From the NCBI RefSeq assembly GCF_000772085.1, contig NZ_CP009755.1, positions 2,604,001-2,668,000 of the forward strand: a DNA stretch of 64,000 nt, read 5' to 3'. This stretch comes from Curtobacterium sp. MR_MD2014 (lineage in GTDB: Bacteria > Actinomycetota > Actinomycetes > Actinomycetales > Microbacteriaceae). The translations under genes and the position numbers were made by a program. The notes below the pieces were generated by a model. It was not told the DNA's origin, made no database searches, and saw only the letters and a list, made by a program, of their open reading frames with translations. This document shows, piece after piece, positions 42,148 through 50,687 of the stretch (positions within the stretch are counted from its first letter, which is position 1; each line of letters starts with the position of its first letter).

Positions 42148-42336
42148 GTGGCGCGCAGCACCGCACCCCGAGCGTCCTCGGCGTGGAACCGCGGGATGAT
42201 CGCGCACGGCCGACGACCGGGCGACACCGTCGTCACCCGTCCCGCCACCCCGATCGGACCCCTGCATGGACCTCGTCACCGTCCGCACCCTGCGGACACC
42301 GTCGCACCGCGACGACCTCGCGCTCGCACCCGGTGA
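42148..42336 (+). CDS. Possible small upstream ORF before the dehydrogenase FAD subunit
   Basis: A 62-codon frame (VARSTAPRASSAWNRG onward, Arg-rich) starts at a GTG five bases after GAGGAGG, one of the best ribosome sites of this region, and overlaps the start of the FAD-subunit gene by 71 bases. The FAD-subunit ATG itself has no strong site. It may be a translated leader coupling initiation of the operon, or chance. No family is recognised. Confidence 0.25.
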   Translation: MARSTAPRASSAWNRGMIAHGRRPGDTVVTRPATPIGPLHGPRHRPHPADTVAPRRPRARTR

Positions 42337-43099
42337 GCAGCCGCTCGCCGGCGGCACCTGGCTGTACTCCGAGGAGCAACCGGGAACCACCGGCCTCGTC
42401 GACCTGACCGGCCTGGGCTGGCCGGACGCCGAGCACACGCCGGAGGGTCTGCGGCTCGGTGCGACGTGCACCATCGCGACGCTGCTGCGGCTCGACCCCG
42501 AGCCGGGGTGGCGTGCGTGGCCCCTCGTCGAGCGGTGCGCGAACGCCCTGCTCGCGTCGTTCAAGGTGTGGAACGCGGCGACGGTCGGCGGGAACGTGGC
42601 GACCGCGCTGCCCGCGGGAGCGATCACGGCGTTGCTGGTGACCCTGGACGCGACGGCGGTCGTCTGGACGCCGGACGGCGGGGACCGCCGCCTGCCCGTC
42701 GCCGACCTCGTCACCGGGGTCCGCGCCACGGCACTGGCGTCCGGCGAGGTGGTCCGCGCGTTCGACGTGCCGGAGTCGGCGCTCAGGAGCACCACCGGGT
42801 ACCGCCGTGTGTCGCTCAGCCCCCACGGTCGGACCGGCGCGCTCGTGACCGCGCGCTGGGACGCCGACGGCTTCGTCCTCGTCGTCACCGGCGGGACCCG
42901 GCGACCGGTCGTGCTGCGGTGGGACGCGGTGCCCACGGCGGCCGAGGTCGACACGGTGCTCGCCGCCCACGACGACTGGTACGACGACCCGCACGGCTCC
43001 CCCGACTGGCGTCGGGCGGTGTCCCGCCGCTTCGCCGCCGAACTCGTCGCCGAGGCCGGCGGCTCGGGTCTCGCTGCTGCGGAGGGGGACGCCCGATGA
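42266..43099 (+). CDS. Xanthine dehydrogenase family FAD-binding subunit
   Basis: A 277-residue FAD subunit of a molybdenum hydroxylase (CoxM/XdhB type). ALASFKVWNAATVGGNVATALPAG (about 92-116) contains the FAD-binding TVGGNVA motif, and an upstream LAGGTWLYSEEQ the other. It passes electrons from the iron-sulfur domain to NAD+ or another acceptor. Its stop overlaps the next start (ATGA). First enzyme gene of the operon facing away from urate oxidase. Confidence 0.87.
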   Translation: MDLVTVRTLRTPSHRDDLALAPGEQPLAGGTWLYSEEQPGTTGLVDLTGLGWPDAEHTPEGLRLGATCTIATLLRLDPEPGWRAWPLVERCANALLASFKVWNAATVGGNVATALPAGAITALLVTLDATAVVWTPDGGDRRLPVADLVTGVRATALASGEVVRAFDVPESALRSTTGYRRVSLSPHGRTGALVTARWDADGFVLVVTGGTRRPVVLRWDAVPTAAEVDTVLAAHDDWYDDPHGSPDWRRAVSRRFAAELVAEAGGSGLAAAEGDAR

Positions 43100-45891
43100 G
43101 GTTCGAGGTCGACGGGACGACCCTGGACGCCGCCCCGCAGCCGGGCCAGGTCCTCCGCACCCTGCTCCGCGAGCACGGGGTCACCAGCGTCAAGAAGGGC
43201 TGTGACGCCGGCGACTGCGGTGCCTGCTCGGTCCTGCTCGACGGGGTGCCCGTGCACTCCTGCATCACACCGGCGCACCGGCTCGAGGGTCGCGTGGTGA
43301 CGACGGCCGCGGGCCTCGGCACGCCGGAGCAGCCCCACCCCGTGCAGCGGGCGTTCGCCGAGGCCCCCGGGTTCCAGTGCGGGTTCTGCACCGCCGGGTA
43401 CGTCGTCACCGCGTCCGCCCTCGACGACGACCAGCTCGCCGACCGACACCGGGCGCTCAAGGGCAACCTCTGCCGGTGCACGGGGTACCGCGCGATCGAG
43501 GACGCCCTCGACGGCGTGCGCAACACGGCGTGCCCGGGTGCCGGGGCCGCCGTCGGCACGTCCGTCGCGGCCCCGGCGGCGATGCGGATCGTGACCGGGG
43601 GCGAGGAGTACACGCTCGACGTCCGCCCCACCGAGGCGCTCCTGCACGTGGCGGTCCTCGGCAGCCCCCACCCGCACGCCCGCGTCGTGTCGATCGACGC
43701 GAGCGCGGCCGAGGCCCTGCCCGGTGTGCACCTCGTGCTCACCCACCACGACGACCCCGGCGTGCTCTTCTCGACCGGGCGGCACGACTCGCGGCTCGAC
43801 GACCCCGACGACACCCGCGTGTTCGACCGGGTGCTGCGGTTCCGTGGGCAGCGCGTGGCGGCCGTCGTCGCCGACAGCGTCCGGATCGCGGAGCAGGCGT
43901 GCGCCGTGCTTCGGGTCGAGTACGAGCTGCTGCCGAGCGTGCACGACGTCGACGCCGCGCGCGGCCCGGGCGCTCCCCTGCTGCACGGCGACAAGACGAC
44001 CGCCGAGCACCGCATCGCCGACCCCGGCCGCAACGTGGTCGCGGCTCTGCACGGCGAGACCGGCGACGTCGAGGCCGCGCTGGCGTCCGCCGTCGCGTCG
44101 GTCGACGGCACCTGGAGCACCGGTCGTGTCTCCCACGCGGCGCTCGAGACGCACGCGACCCGCGGTTCGCTGGACCGGGACGGGAGGCTCGTGCTGCGGA
44201 CCGCCACGCAGGTCCCGTTCCTGGTCCGCGACGAGATCGCGCACGTCTTCGGCCTCGACCCGTCGCGTGTGCGGGTGGTCGCCAAGCGCGTCGGCGGTGG
44301 GTTCGGCGGGAAGCAGGAGATGCTCACCGAGGACCTCGTCACCCTCGCCGTGCTGCGCACGGGTCGGAGCGTGCAGTACGAGTTCAGCCGCCGGGACGAG
44401 TTCACGATCGCGCCCACGCGGCACCCGATGCGGGTGCGTGTCCGGCTCGGTGCGGACGCGTCCGGCCGCCTGACCGCGATGCACGTCGACCAGGTGATGG
44501 ACACGGGCGCCTACGGGAACCACGGCGTCGGCGTCATGTTCCACTCGGTCAGCGAGTCGGTCGCCGTCTACCGCTGCCCAGCGAAGCGGGTCGACGCCGA
44601 GTCCGTCTACACGAACAACCTGCCGTCGGGGGCGTTCCGCGGGTACGGCCTGGGCCAGGTGGTGTTCGCGATCGAGTCGGCGATGGACGAGCTCGCGCGT
44701 CGGCTCGACCTCGACCCGTTCGAGCTCCGGCGGCGCAACGTCGTCGTGCCGGGCGACCCCCTCGTCGTGACCGATCCCGACGAGGAGGACGACCTGCGCT
44801 GGGAGGGCAGCTACGGCCTCGACCAGTGCCTCGACCTGGTGGAGGACGCGCTGCGCGCGCCGCTGCCCGAGGTCCCGGCGATGGACGGTCCACCGCTCGA
44901 CCCGCCCACGGCGGACGGCTCCGGGGACTGGGCGTACGGCACCGGCATCGCGCTGGCCGCCATCGCGACGATGCCGCCCCGTGGGCACCACGCGCACGCG
45001 ACCGTCGAGGCCACCACGGACGGCCGCTACCGGATCGGGGTCGGCACGGCGGAGTTCGGCAACGGCACGACGACCGTGCACACCCAGCTCGTCGCGACCG
45101 CCCTCGGCACCACGCCGGACCGGGTCGACGTGCACCAGTCCGACACCGACGCCGCGCAGTACGACACCGGTGCGTTCGGCTCCGCCGGGGTGGTCGTGGC
45201 GGGCAAGGCGCTGTTCGCGGCGGCCGAGGACCTCCGCGAGCAGCTGACCGCCCGCGCGCTCCGGATCGTCGCCGCGCGCACACCCCGTGCCGCCTCCGGG
45301 CCGCTCGGCCCCGCCGTCGAGGTCCTGCCCGGCGGCGTCCGCGTCGGTGACGAGGTCGTCGGACACGCCGAGCTCCTCGCCGAGGGACCGCTGGTCGCAC
45401 ACGGCAGCCACGACGGCACCCCGCGGTCGCTCGCGTTCACGGTGCACGGTGCCCGTGTCGCGGTGCACCGACCGACCGGCGAGGTCCGGGTGCTCCACAG
45501 CGTGCAGGCCGTCGATGCCGGGACCGTCCTGAACCCCGAGCAGCTGCGCGGACAGGTCGAGGGCGGCGCAGCACAGGCGATGGGATCGACCCTGTACGAG
45601 GAGGTCGTGCTCGACGACACCGGTCGCGTGACCACCGACGCCTTCCGGTCGTACCGGGTGCCGAAGATCTCCGACGTGCCCCGCACCGAGGTCCGCTTCG
45701 CCGACACGCACGACCCGCTCGGACCGCTCGGGGCGAAGTCGATGAGCGAGGCCCCGTACAACCCCGTCGCCCCGGCGGTGGCGAACGCCGTCCGCGACGC
45801 GATCGGCGTGCGTCCGTACCGCCTCCCGATGACGCGCGACCGTGTCTGGGCACTGCTGCAGGGCGACGCGACCGACGCCGGAGGTGCGTGA
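43096..45891 (+). CDS. Xanthine dehydrogenase-type fused 2Fe-2S/molybdopterin subunit
   Basis: A 931-residue fusion of two normally separate subunits. Residues about 1-145 hold both [2Fe-2S] clusters: KKGCDAGDCGACSVLLDG, then FQCGFCTAGY and GNLCRCTGYRAIED. The rest is the molybdopterin domain: KRVGGGFGGKQE, NNLPSGAFRGYGLGQ and, near the end, GAKSMSEAPYNP with the putative catalytic Glu. It should hydroxylate a purine such as hypoxanthine or xanthine, feeding urate to the divergent uricase. Cofactor handling by MocA and XdhC encoded next door supports this. It ends in a one-base overlap with the XdhC gene. Confidence 0.9.
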   Translation: MRFEVDGTTLDAAPQPGQVLRTLLREHGVTSVKKGCDAGDCGACSVLLDGVPVHSCITPAHRLEGRVVTTAAGLGTPEQPHPVQRAFAEAPGFQCGFCTAGYVVTASALDDDQLADRHRALKGNLCRCTGYRAIEDALDGVRNTACPGAGAAVGTSVAAPAAMRIVTGGEEYTLDVRPTEALLHVAVLGSPHPHARVVSIDASAAEALPGVHLVLTHHDDPGVLFSTGRHDSRLDDPDDTRVFDRVLRFRGQRVAAVVADSVRIAEQACAVLRVEYELLPSVHDVDAARGPGAPLLHGDKTTAEHRIADPGRNVVAALHGETGDVEAALASAVASVDGTWSTGRVSHAALETHATRGSLDRDGRLVLRTATQVPFLVRDEIAHVFGLDPSRVRVVAKRVGGGFGGKQEMLTEDLVTLAVLRTGRSVQYEFSRRDEFTIAPTRHPMRVRVRLGADASGRLTAMHVDQVMDTGAYGNHGVGVMFHSVSESVAVYRCPAKRVDAESVYTNNLPSGAFRGYGLGQVVFAIESAMDELARRLDLDPFELRRRNVVVPGDPLVVTDPDEEDDLRWEGSYGLDQCLDLVEDALRAPLPEVPAMDGPPLDPPTADGSGDWAYGTGIALAAIATMPPRGHHAHATVEATTDGRYRIGVGTAEFGNGTTTVHTQLVATALGTTPDRVDVHQSDTDAAQYDTGAFGSAGVVVAGKALFAAAEDLREQLTARALRIVAARTPRAASGPLGPAVEVLPGGVRVGDEVVGHAELLAEGPLVAHGSHDGTPRSLAFTVHGARVAVHRPTGEVRVLHSVQAVDAGTVLNPEQLRGQVEGGAAQAMGSTLYEEVVLDDTGRVTTDAFRSYRVPKISDVPRTEVRFADTHDPLGPLGAKSMSEAPYNPVAPAVANAVRDAIGVRPYRLPMTRDRVWALLQGDATDAGGA

Positions 45892-46874
45892 TGTTCGAAC
45901 TGGCACCGCGCCTCCTGGCCGTCCTCGACACGGGTGCACCGGTCGTCGTCGCGACGGCGGTCTCGATGACCGGCAGCGCGCCGAGCGGCGTCGGGACCTC
46001 GATGGCGGTGCTGCCGGGCGGACAGGTCGTCGGCACCATCTCCGGAGGCTGCGTCGAGGGCTCGCTGTTCCTCACCGCCGAGCAGGTGCTCGAGACCGGC
46101 GAGGCGGTGTTCGAGCGGTTCGGCTTCGACGACGACCCCGACGCCGTGTGGGCCCCCGCGCTGCGGTGCGGTGGTCGCGTGGAGGTGCTCGTCCACCGGG
46201 TCACGTCCGACGACGCCCTGCTCGTGAGCGCGCTCCGTGACGCCGCGGCCGGTCTGCCGACCTCGCTCGCCGTCTCGCTGGAGCCGGGGACGCTCGGGGT
46301 GGTCGTCACCGCTCCGGACGGGTGCCGCGACCGGGTCTTCGTCGAGCGCAGTGACCACCGCCCCCGCTGCGTCGTCGTCGGCGCCGTCGAGACCGCCGTC
46401 GCCGTGACGAACGCCGCCGCGGTGCTCGGCTACGCCGTGACCGTGGTCGACCCGCGGTCGGTGTTCCTGACGGACGAGCGCTTCCCGGCCGCGGACGAGC
46501 GGATCGTGGGCTGGCCGACGCGCGTGCTCGAGGGGTTGCCCGTGGACCGGACGACCGCCGTCGTGGTGCTCGCACACGACGACCGGTTCGACGCCGAGGT
46601 GATCGACCAGGCGCTCCGCCGCGGAGCCGGGTACGTCGGCGCGATGGGCTCCCGATCGACCCACGAGCGGCGGCTCGCGGAACTGCACGCGCTCGGCACG
46701 CCGGACCTCGATCGGCTCCGCTCCCCGATCGGTCTCGACATCGGCGCGCGGACCCCGGCCGAGACGGCCGTCGCGATCATGGCCGAGGTCGTCGCCGTGC
46801 GGACGGGCTCCTCGGGAGGGGCGCTGACCGGCGGGTCCGGCCCGATCCACCGCGTCCCCGCGCGGGTCCCCTGA
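45891..46874 (+). CDS. XdhC/CoxI family molybdenum-cofactor insertion protein
   Basis: A 327-residue chaperone that binds and sulfurates the molybdenum cofactor and delivers it to xanthine-dehydrogenase-type enzymes. The N-terminal XdhC_CoxI domain (VSMTGSAPSGVGTSMAVLPG, GTISGGCVEGSL) precedes the Rossmann-type XdhC_C domain (AVTVVDPRSVFLTDERFP, AVVVLAHDDRFD, YVGAMGSRSTHERRL). GGAGG at 45880-45884 directs the ATG. It completes the set of three dehydrogenase genes. Confidence 0.93.
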   Translation: MFELAPRLLAVLDTGAPVVVATAVSMTGSAPSGVGTSMAVLPGGQVVGTISGGCVEGSLFLTAEQVLETGEAVFERFGFDDDPDAVWAPALRCGGRVEVLVHRVTSDDALLVSALRDAAAGLPTSLAVSLEPGTLGVVVTAPDGCRDRVFVERSDHRPRCVVVGAVETAVAVTNAAAVLGYAVTVVDPRSVFLTDERFPAADERIVGWPTRVLEGLPVDRTTAVVVLAHDDRFDAEVIDQALRRGAGYVGAMGSRSTHERRLAELHALGTPDLDRLRSPIGLDIGARTPAETAVAIMAEVVAVRTGSSGGALTGGSGPIHRVPARVP

Positions 46875-47249
46875 CGCGCGCGCGTCGTGCCCGTCGAACG
46901 ACGCTCCCGGGACGGCACCAGGGGCGGCGCCTGGTTCGACCTCGCATCCGTGGTTCGACGTCGCATCCGTGGTTCGACGTCGCATCCGTGGTTCGACACG
47001 GCCGTCCCGCTCGGCGCCGCGAGCGTCCGGGCGAGAGGAGCCCGAAGGGCACGGGCTCCCACGCGCCTTGAACGGTATGACGATTCGAGCGCACACAGAG
47101 CGGTCCAGTGCACGAGGACCGACCGGCACCGACCGCTCGTCACCGCCGCGACCGGGCGACGACGACTCCGGGTTCCGACTGCGCCTCCGGGCGCCGAGGG
47201 GAAACTCCGCGGTGACACCGGCGAAACACGGGCACCCTAGGTTCGCCCC
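46875..47249. other. Non-coding gap between XdhC and amidohydrolase genes
   Basis: No credible gene. It holds the 19-bp array and, at 47037-47059, a small hairpin (GGAGCCC/GGGCTCC). Reading frames through it are low-complexity and have no recognisable domain. The amidohydrolase promoter is expected in the last 150 bases. Confidence 0.7.
46932..46997 (+). repeat. Tandem 19-bp repeat, 3.5 copies
   Basis: Three units (46932-46950, 46951-46969, 46970-46988; TGGTTCGACGTCGCATCCG, one base different in the first) plus a nine-base partial copy. It lies in the 375-base gap after the XdhC gene and is unrelated in sequence to the other 19-bp array at 36.8 kb. Confidence 0.95.
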
Positions 47250-48647
47250 ATGACGCAGACCCTGATCCGCGCCGGCTGGGTGCTCACCGCCGCACCGGAC
47301 GGCTCCTCCACACCCGCAGCGATCCGCGACGGCGCCGTCCTGCTCGACGGGGACCGCATCGCCGCCGTCGGCACCTTCGCCGAGCTGTCCGCTGCGCATC
47401 CCGACGCACCCGTCCGCGGCGGCGCGTACGACATCGTGACCCCGGGCTTCGTGAACACACACGGCCACTTCAGCGAGGGGCTCATCACGGGCATCGGCTC
47501 GCAGTACACGCTGTGGGAGTGGCTCACCGCACTGATCGGCCGCGTCAATCGGGTGATGACCCGCGAGAAGGCGTACGCCGGCACGGTGCTCCAGGGCATC
47601 CAGCTCCTCCGGAGCGGTGTGACGACCGCGAACGACATGTTCTGCGCCGACCCGGTGCCCGACGAGCCGGCGACCCCGGGTGTCGTGCAGGCACTCGAGG
47701 ACCTCGGGCTCCGCGGTGTCGTGTCGTTCGGCTCCGGCGACGTCGACCGCGACTTCGGCGCGACCCCGATCCTCGACGAGTTCGAGGCCCTGCGCGAGGC
47801 CGCCGACGCCAGCCGCTACAGCACCTTCCGCGTGGGCGTCTCGTCGATCGGCCGGTACACCGACGACACCTGGCAGGAGCACGTCGACTACGCGGTCGCG
47901 GGCGGCCACGGGGTGCACGTGCACTTCCACGAGGTGCGCGAGGAGGTCACCGCCGCCCGGCAGCGCACCGGTCGGACGGCGATCGGCCACGCCGAGGCGA
48001 CGGGCATGTTCCAGGTCCCGGTGATCGCCGCGCACAGCGTCTGGGTCGACCGCGAGGACCGCGAGCGCTACGCCACGCACGGCGTCGGGGTCGCGCACAA
48101 CCCCGTCGCGAACGGCATCCTGGCGAGCGGCATCGCGCCGGTCGCCGAACTGCGAGCGCTCGGCGTCCCTGTCGGGATCGGGGTCGACGGTCCGGCGTCG
48201 AACGACTCGCAGGACTTCCTGCAGGCGATGAAGACCGCGGCCCTGCTCGCCCGCGTCCGCGACCTGCAGGCAACCGCGATGAGTGCACGCGAAGCCCTCG
48301 AGATGGGCACGATCGGCGGCGCCCGGGCCCTGCGGATGGAGCAGGAGATCGGGTCGCTCGAGCCCGGCAAGCGCGCTGACCTGGTGGTGTTCGACGGCGA
48401 CTCCCCCACGCTGGCGAACGTGCACGACCCCTACCAGGCGGTCGTCTTCGTCGCGGGCAGCCGTGAGGTCCGCGACGTCTGGGTCGACGGCGAGCTGAGC
48501 CTCGCCAACGGCGACGTCACGAAGGTCGACGTGCGCGAGGCGGTGGACCGCGCCCGCCCCCTCGCCCGCCAGCTCGTCGCCGAGGCAGGGCTGGAGCGCC
48601 TGTCGGCGCTCACCGGTGGCGCGCTCGACGACACCGAGCGTCCGTAG
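47250..48647 (+). CDS. Amidohydrolase, 8-oxoguanine/guanine deaminase-like
   Basis: A 465-residue zinc amidohydrolase of the TrzA/AtzA/cytosine-deaminase-like group. Metal ligands are expected in FVNTHGHFSEGL, HVHFHE, IAAHSVW and GVDGPASNDSQDFLQAM; the last is close to the GVDGSASND of 8-oxoguanine deaminase. A C-terminal PGKRADLVVFD is normal. In this purine island it probably deaminates a purine such as guanine or 8-oxoguanine to a dehydrogenase substrate, but other ring deaminations are possible. It is separated from the XdhC gene by 375 bases and so may have its own promoter. Confidence 0.83.
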   Translation: MTQTLIRAGWVLTAAPDGSSTPAAIRDGAVLLDGDRIAAVGTFAELSAAHPDAPVRGGAYDIVTPGFVNTHGHFSEGLITGIGSQYTLWEWLTALIGRVNRVMTREKAYAGTVLQGIQLLRSGVTTANDMFCADPVPDEPATPGVVQALEDLGLRGVVSFGSGDVDRDFGATPILDEFEALREAADASRYSTFRVGVSSIGRYTDDTWQEHVDYAVAGGHGVHVHFHEVREEVTAARQRTGRTAIGHAEATGMFQVPVIAAHSVWVDREDRERYATHGVGVAHNPVANGILASGIAPVAELRALGVPVGIGVDGPASNDSQDFLQAMKTAALLARVRDLQATAMSAREALEMGTIGGARALRMEQEIGSLEPGKRADLVVFDGDSPTLANVHDPYQAVVFVAGSREVRDVWVDGELSLANGDVTKVDVREAVDRARPLARQLVAEAGLERLSALTGGALDDTERP

Positions 48648-48678
48648 CGGCGCACGTGCGACCGATCGGCCGTGGGGC

Positions 48679-49059
48679 TCAGCCGAGCGTGATCTCCCGG
48701 ATCGTCGCCGACACCGTCGACGGATCGTCGGCCGTGGTCTGCGCGGAGCACGACCACTCGACCGGTTCCGTCGCCGTCCCGTGCTCCTCGCGCCGCACGG
48801 ACGACTCCCCGGTGACGGCTGCCACCGTCACCCCGCTCGGACCGGACGATCGCTGCTCGACGCCCGTCGACCGGGTGTCGACGACCTTCCACGGGGTCGT
48901 CCCGTACTGGTCACGCCACCAGGCGACGATCGCCGGCCCGACCCTCGTCTCGCACGCCGCGCGCGCGACCCCGTCGAAGGAGGTCTGCTGCTTCGTGCAC
49001 CCGGTGAGCGCGACGAGGACGACCACGACGGCCGTGGCCGCGACGGTGCGGGTCCTCAT
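48679..49059 (-). CDS. Small lipoprotein of unknown function
   Basis: A 126-residue secreted lipoprotein. A hydrophobic signal peptide ends in lipobox LTGC (Cys about 21), followed by a compact domain with two further Cys (AACETRVG and WSCSAQ) that may form a disulfide. No family is recognised. It is convergent with the amidohydrolase gene (31-base gap) and lies 101 bases downstream of the PucR gene on the same strand. Confidence 0.75.
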   Translation of the reverse strand: MRTRTVAATAVVVVLVALTGCTKQQTSFDGVARAACETRVGPAIVAWWRDQYGTTPWKVVDTRSTGVEQRSSGPSGVTVAAVTGESSVRREEHGTATEPVEWSCSAQTTADDPSTVSATIREITLG

Positions 49060-49160
49060 GCACCCATCGTGCCGAACGCCGTGCGGCGCGTACAGCCCGG
49101 GGACGCCGGAACGCGCGACGCGGCGACCGATCCGCTGCACGACGCACGGTCGCCCCCGCG

Positions 49161-50687
49161 CTACGCCCCGCCGAGCGCCCGCGTCGCCAGGTGCAGCGCG
49201 AGCCGGGTCTCCGGGTCGCCGAGGTCCACGCCGAGCAGCCGCTGCACCCGGTCGATGCGATCGGCCACGGTGTTGCGGTGCACCCCGAGCACCGCGGCCG
49301 TCTCCGCCACCGAGGACTCCGCGTCGAGGTACGCCGCCAGGGTCGAGCGGAGCGCCCCGCCCCCGCGCTCCAGGGGCGCGAGGAGCTGCTCCGCCGCCGG
49401 CAGGAACGTGTCGGTCTGCGTCCACGCGAGCAGCAGCTGCGCGAGGCCGAGCCGGTCGACGTGCACGAAGAAGCCCGACTCCGGTCGCGCGGCGGCGAGC
49501 CGGACGGCGTCACCCGCTTCGCCGAGCGTCCGCACGAGCCCCGCCGGACCGGCGTGCACGCTGCCCACGCCGGCGTTCGTGTCGACCGCGGAGCGCAGGG
49601 CGTTCTGGGCGGCGCGCACCGAGGCGGCGAGCGCGGCGACCGCGGCACGGTCGGGTTCGTCGGACGACGAGCACCAGAGTGCCCACCCGTCGGTCTGCTC
49701 GACCACCACCACGTCGAGCCCGTGCGCGTCGAACGCCGTCTCGACCTCGCGTCGCAGGGCCACCGCGTCGACCGGCTCCCGCGCGACGAGCCGGACGCCG
49801 ACGTGCCAGGCGTCGAGCTCCCAGCCGGCGGCGATGGTCCGCTGCACCAGGGGCGGCGCCGGTGCCCCGTCGGCGGTCCGGAGGTCGTCGAGCATCGCCA
49901 TCCGGTACCGGGCGTCGCGCTCGTCGTCGAGCCGGGTGAGCACGAGCCGGTGTCCGGCCGCGACCGCCGCGACCCGCAGTGCGGTCGCGAGCACGACCCG
50001 CTCGGCACGCACGGGCGTGGTGGTGCCGACCGCGAGCCAGGCCCGCGGTCCGATGCCGGTCGGGACGGGCACGGCCACGACCGTCTCCCGGTCGTCGGTC
50101 GCCCAGACCGGCTCGCTCGTCCCGACCGTGCGCGCGAGCAGTGCCGCGGTCGCCGGCGCGACCCCCGCACCACGCAGGGGACGTCCCGACGCGTCGAGGA
50201 ACCGGATCGCGTGTCCGAGCTCGTGCTCGAGCCGGGTGAACAGTTCGTCCAGGGCGGGTCCGGCGTCGAGTCCGACGCGCGCCGCGACGACGGCGGCACG
50301 GGCAGCGGGAGCGTCCCCGGACCCGATGAGCTCGTGCACCCGCACGGAGGCGGCCCACGGGTCCGGGGTCACGACCACCGCGACGCCGAGTCGATCGGCG
50401 AGCGCGGCGGTCCCGGCGCCGGGCAGCGGTGCCCCGTCGGCGAGCCCGACGACGAGCACCGCGACGCCGGCGGTCGCCGCCCGGCGGAGCAGCACGTCGA
50501 ACCGGGCGTCGAAGCGCTCGACCGGGGTGAGCAGGACGACCGCGGAGTCGTCCGTCCCGAGCTGCCGACCGACATGCTCGGGCAGGCCGACGAGTCCGCG
50601 CACGGTGGTGACCGTGCCCGTCGCCGGTCCGACGAGCAACGTCGTGCCCTCGGGCAGCAGGGGCAGGAAGTCCGAGACGGGGATCAC
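49161..50687 (-). CDS. PucR family transcriptional regulator
   Basis: A 508-residue regulator. The N-terminal part is PucR-like sensor sequence; the C-terminus is the PucR-type helix-turn-helix LAAYLDAESSVAETAAVLGVHRNTVADRIDRV (about 450-481), then LGVDLGDPETRLALHLATRAL. PucR proteins classically activate purine and allantoin catabolism in Bacillus. Here it is the last gene of the NCS1-HyuA-DUF917 operon (GTGA overlap with the DUF917 gene upstream), so it probably senses a pathway compound. It is also within 10 kb of the purine oxidation genes and might act there. Confidence 0.88.
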   Translation of the reverse strand: MIPVSDFLPLLPEGTTLLVGPATGTVTTVRGLVGLPEHVGRQLGTDDSAVVLLTPVERFDARFDVLLRRAATAGVAVLVVGLADGAPLPGAGTAALADRLGVAVVVTPDPWAASVRVHELIGSGDAPAARAAVVAARVGLDAGPALDELFTRLEHELGHAIRFLDASGRPLRGAGVAPATAALLARTVGTSEPVWATDDRETVVAVPVPTGIGPRAWLAVGTTTPVRAERVVLATALRVAAVAAGHRLVLTRLDDERDARYRMAMLDDLRTADGAPAPPLVQRTIAAGWELDAWHVGVRLVAREPVDAVALRREVETAFDAHGLDVVVVEQTDGWALWCSSSDEPDRAAVAALAASVRAAQNALRSAVDTNAGVGSVHAGPAGLVRTLGEAGDAVRLAAARPESGFFVHVDRLGLAQLLLAWTQTDTFLPAAEQLLAPLERGGGALRSTLAAYLDAESSVAETAAVLGVHRNTVADRIDRVQRLLGVDLGDPETRLALHLATRALGGA

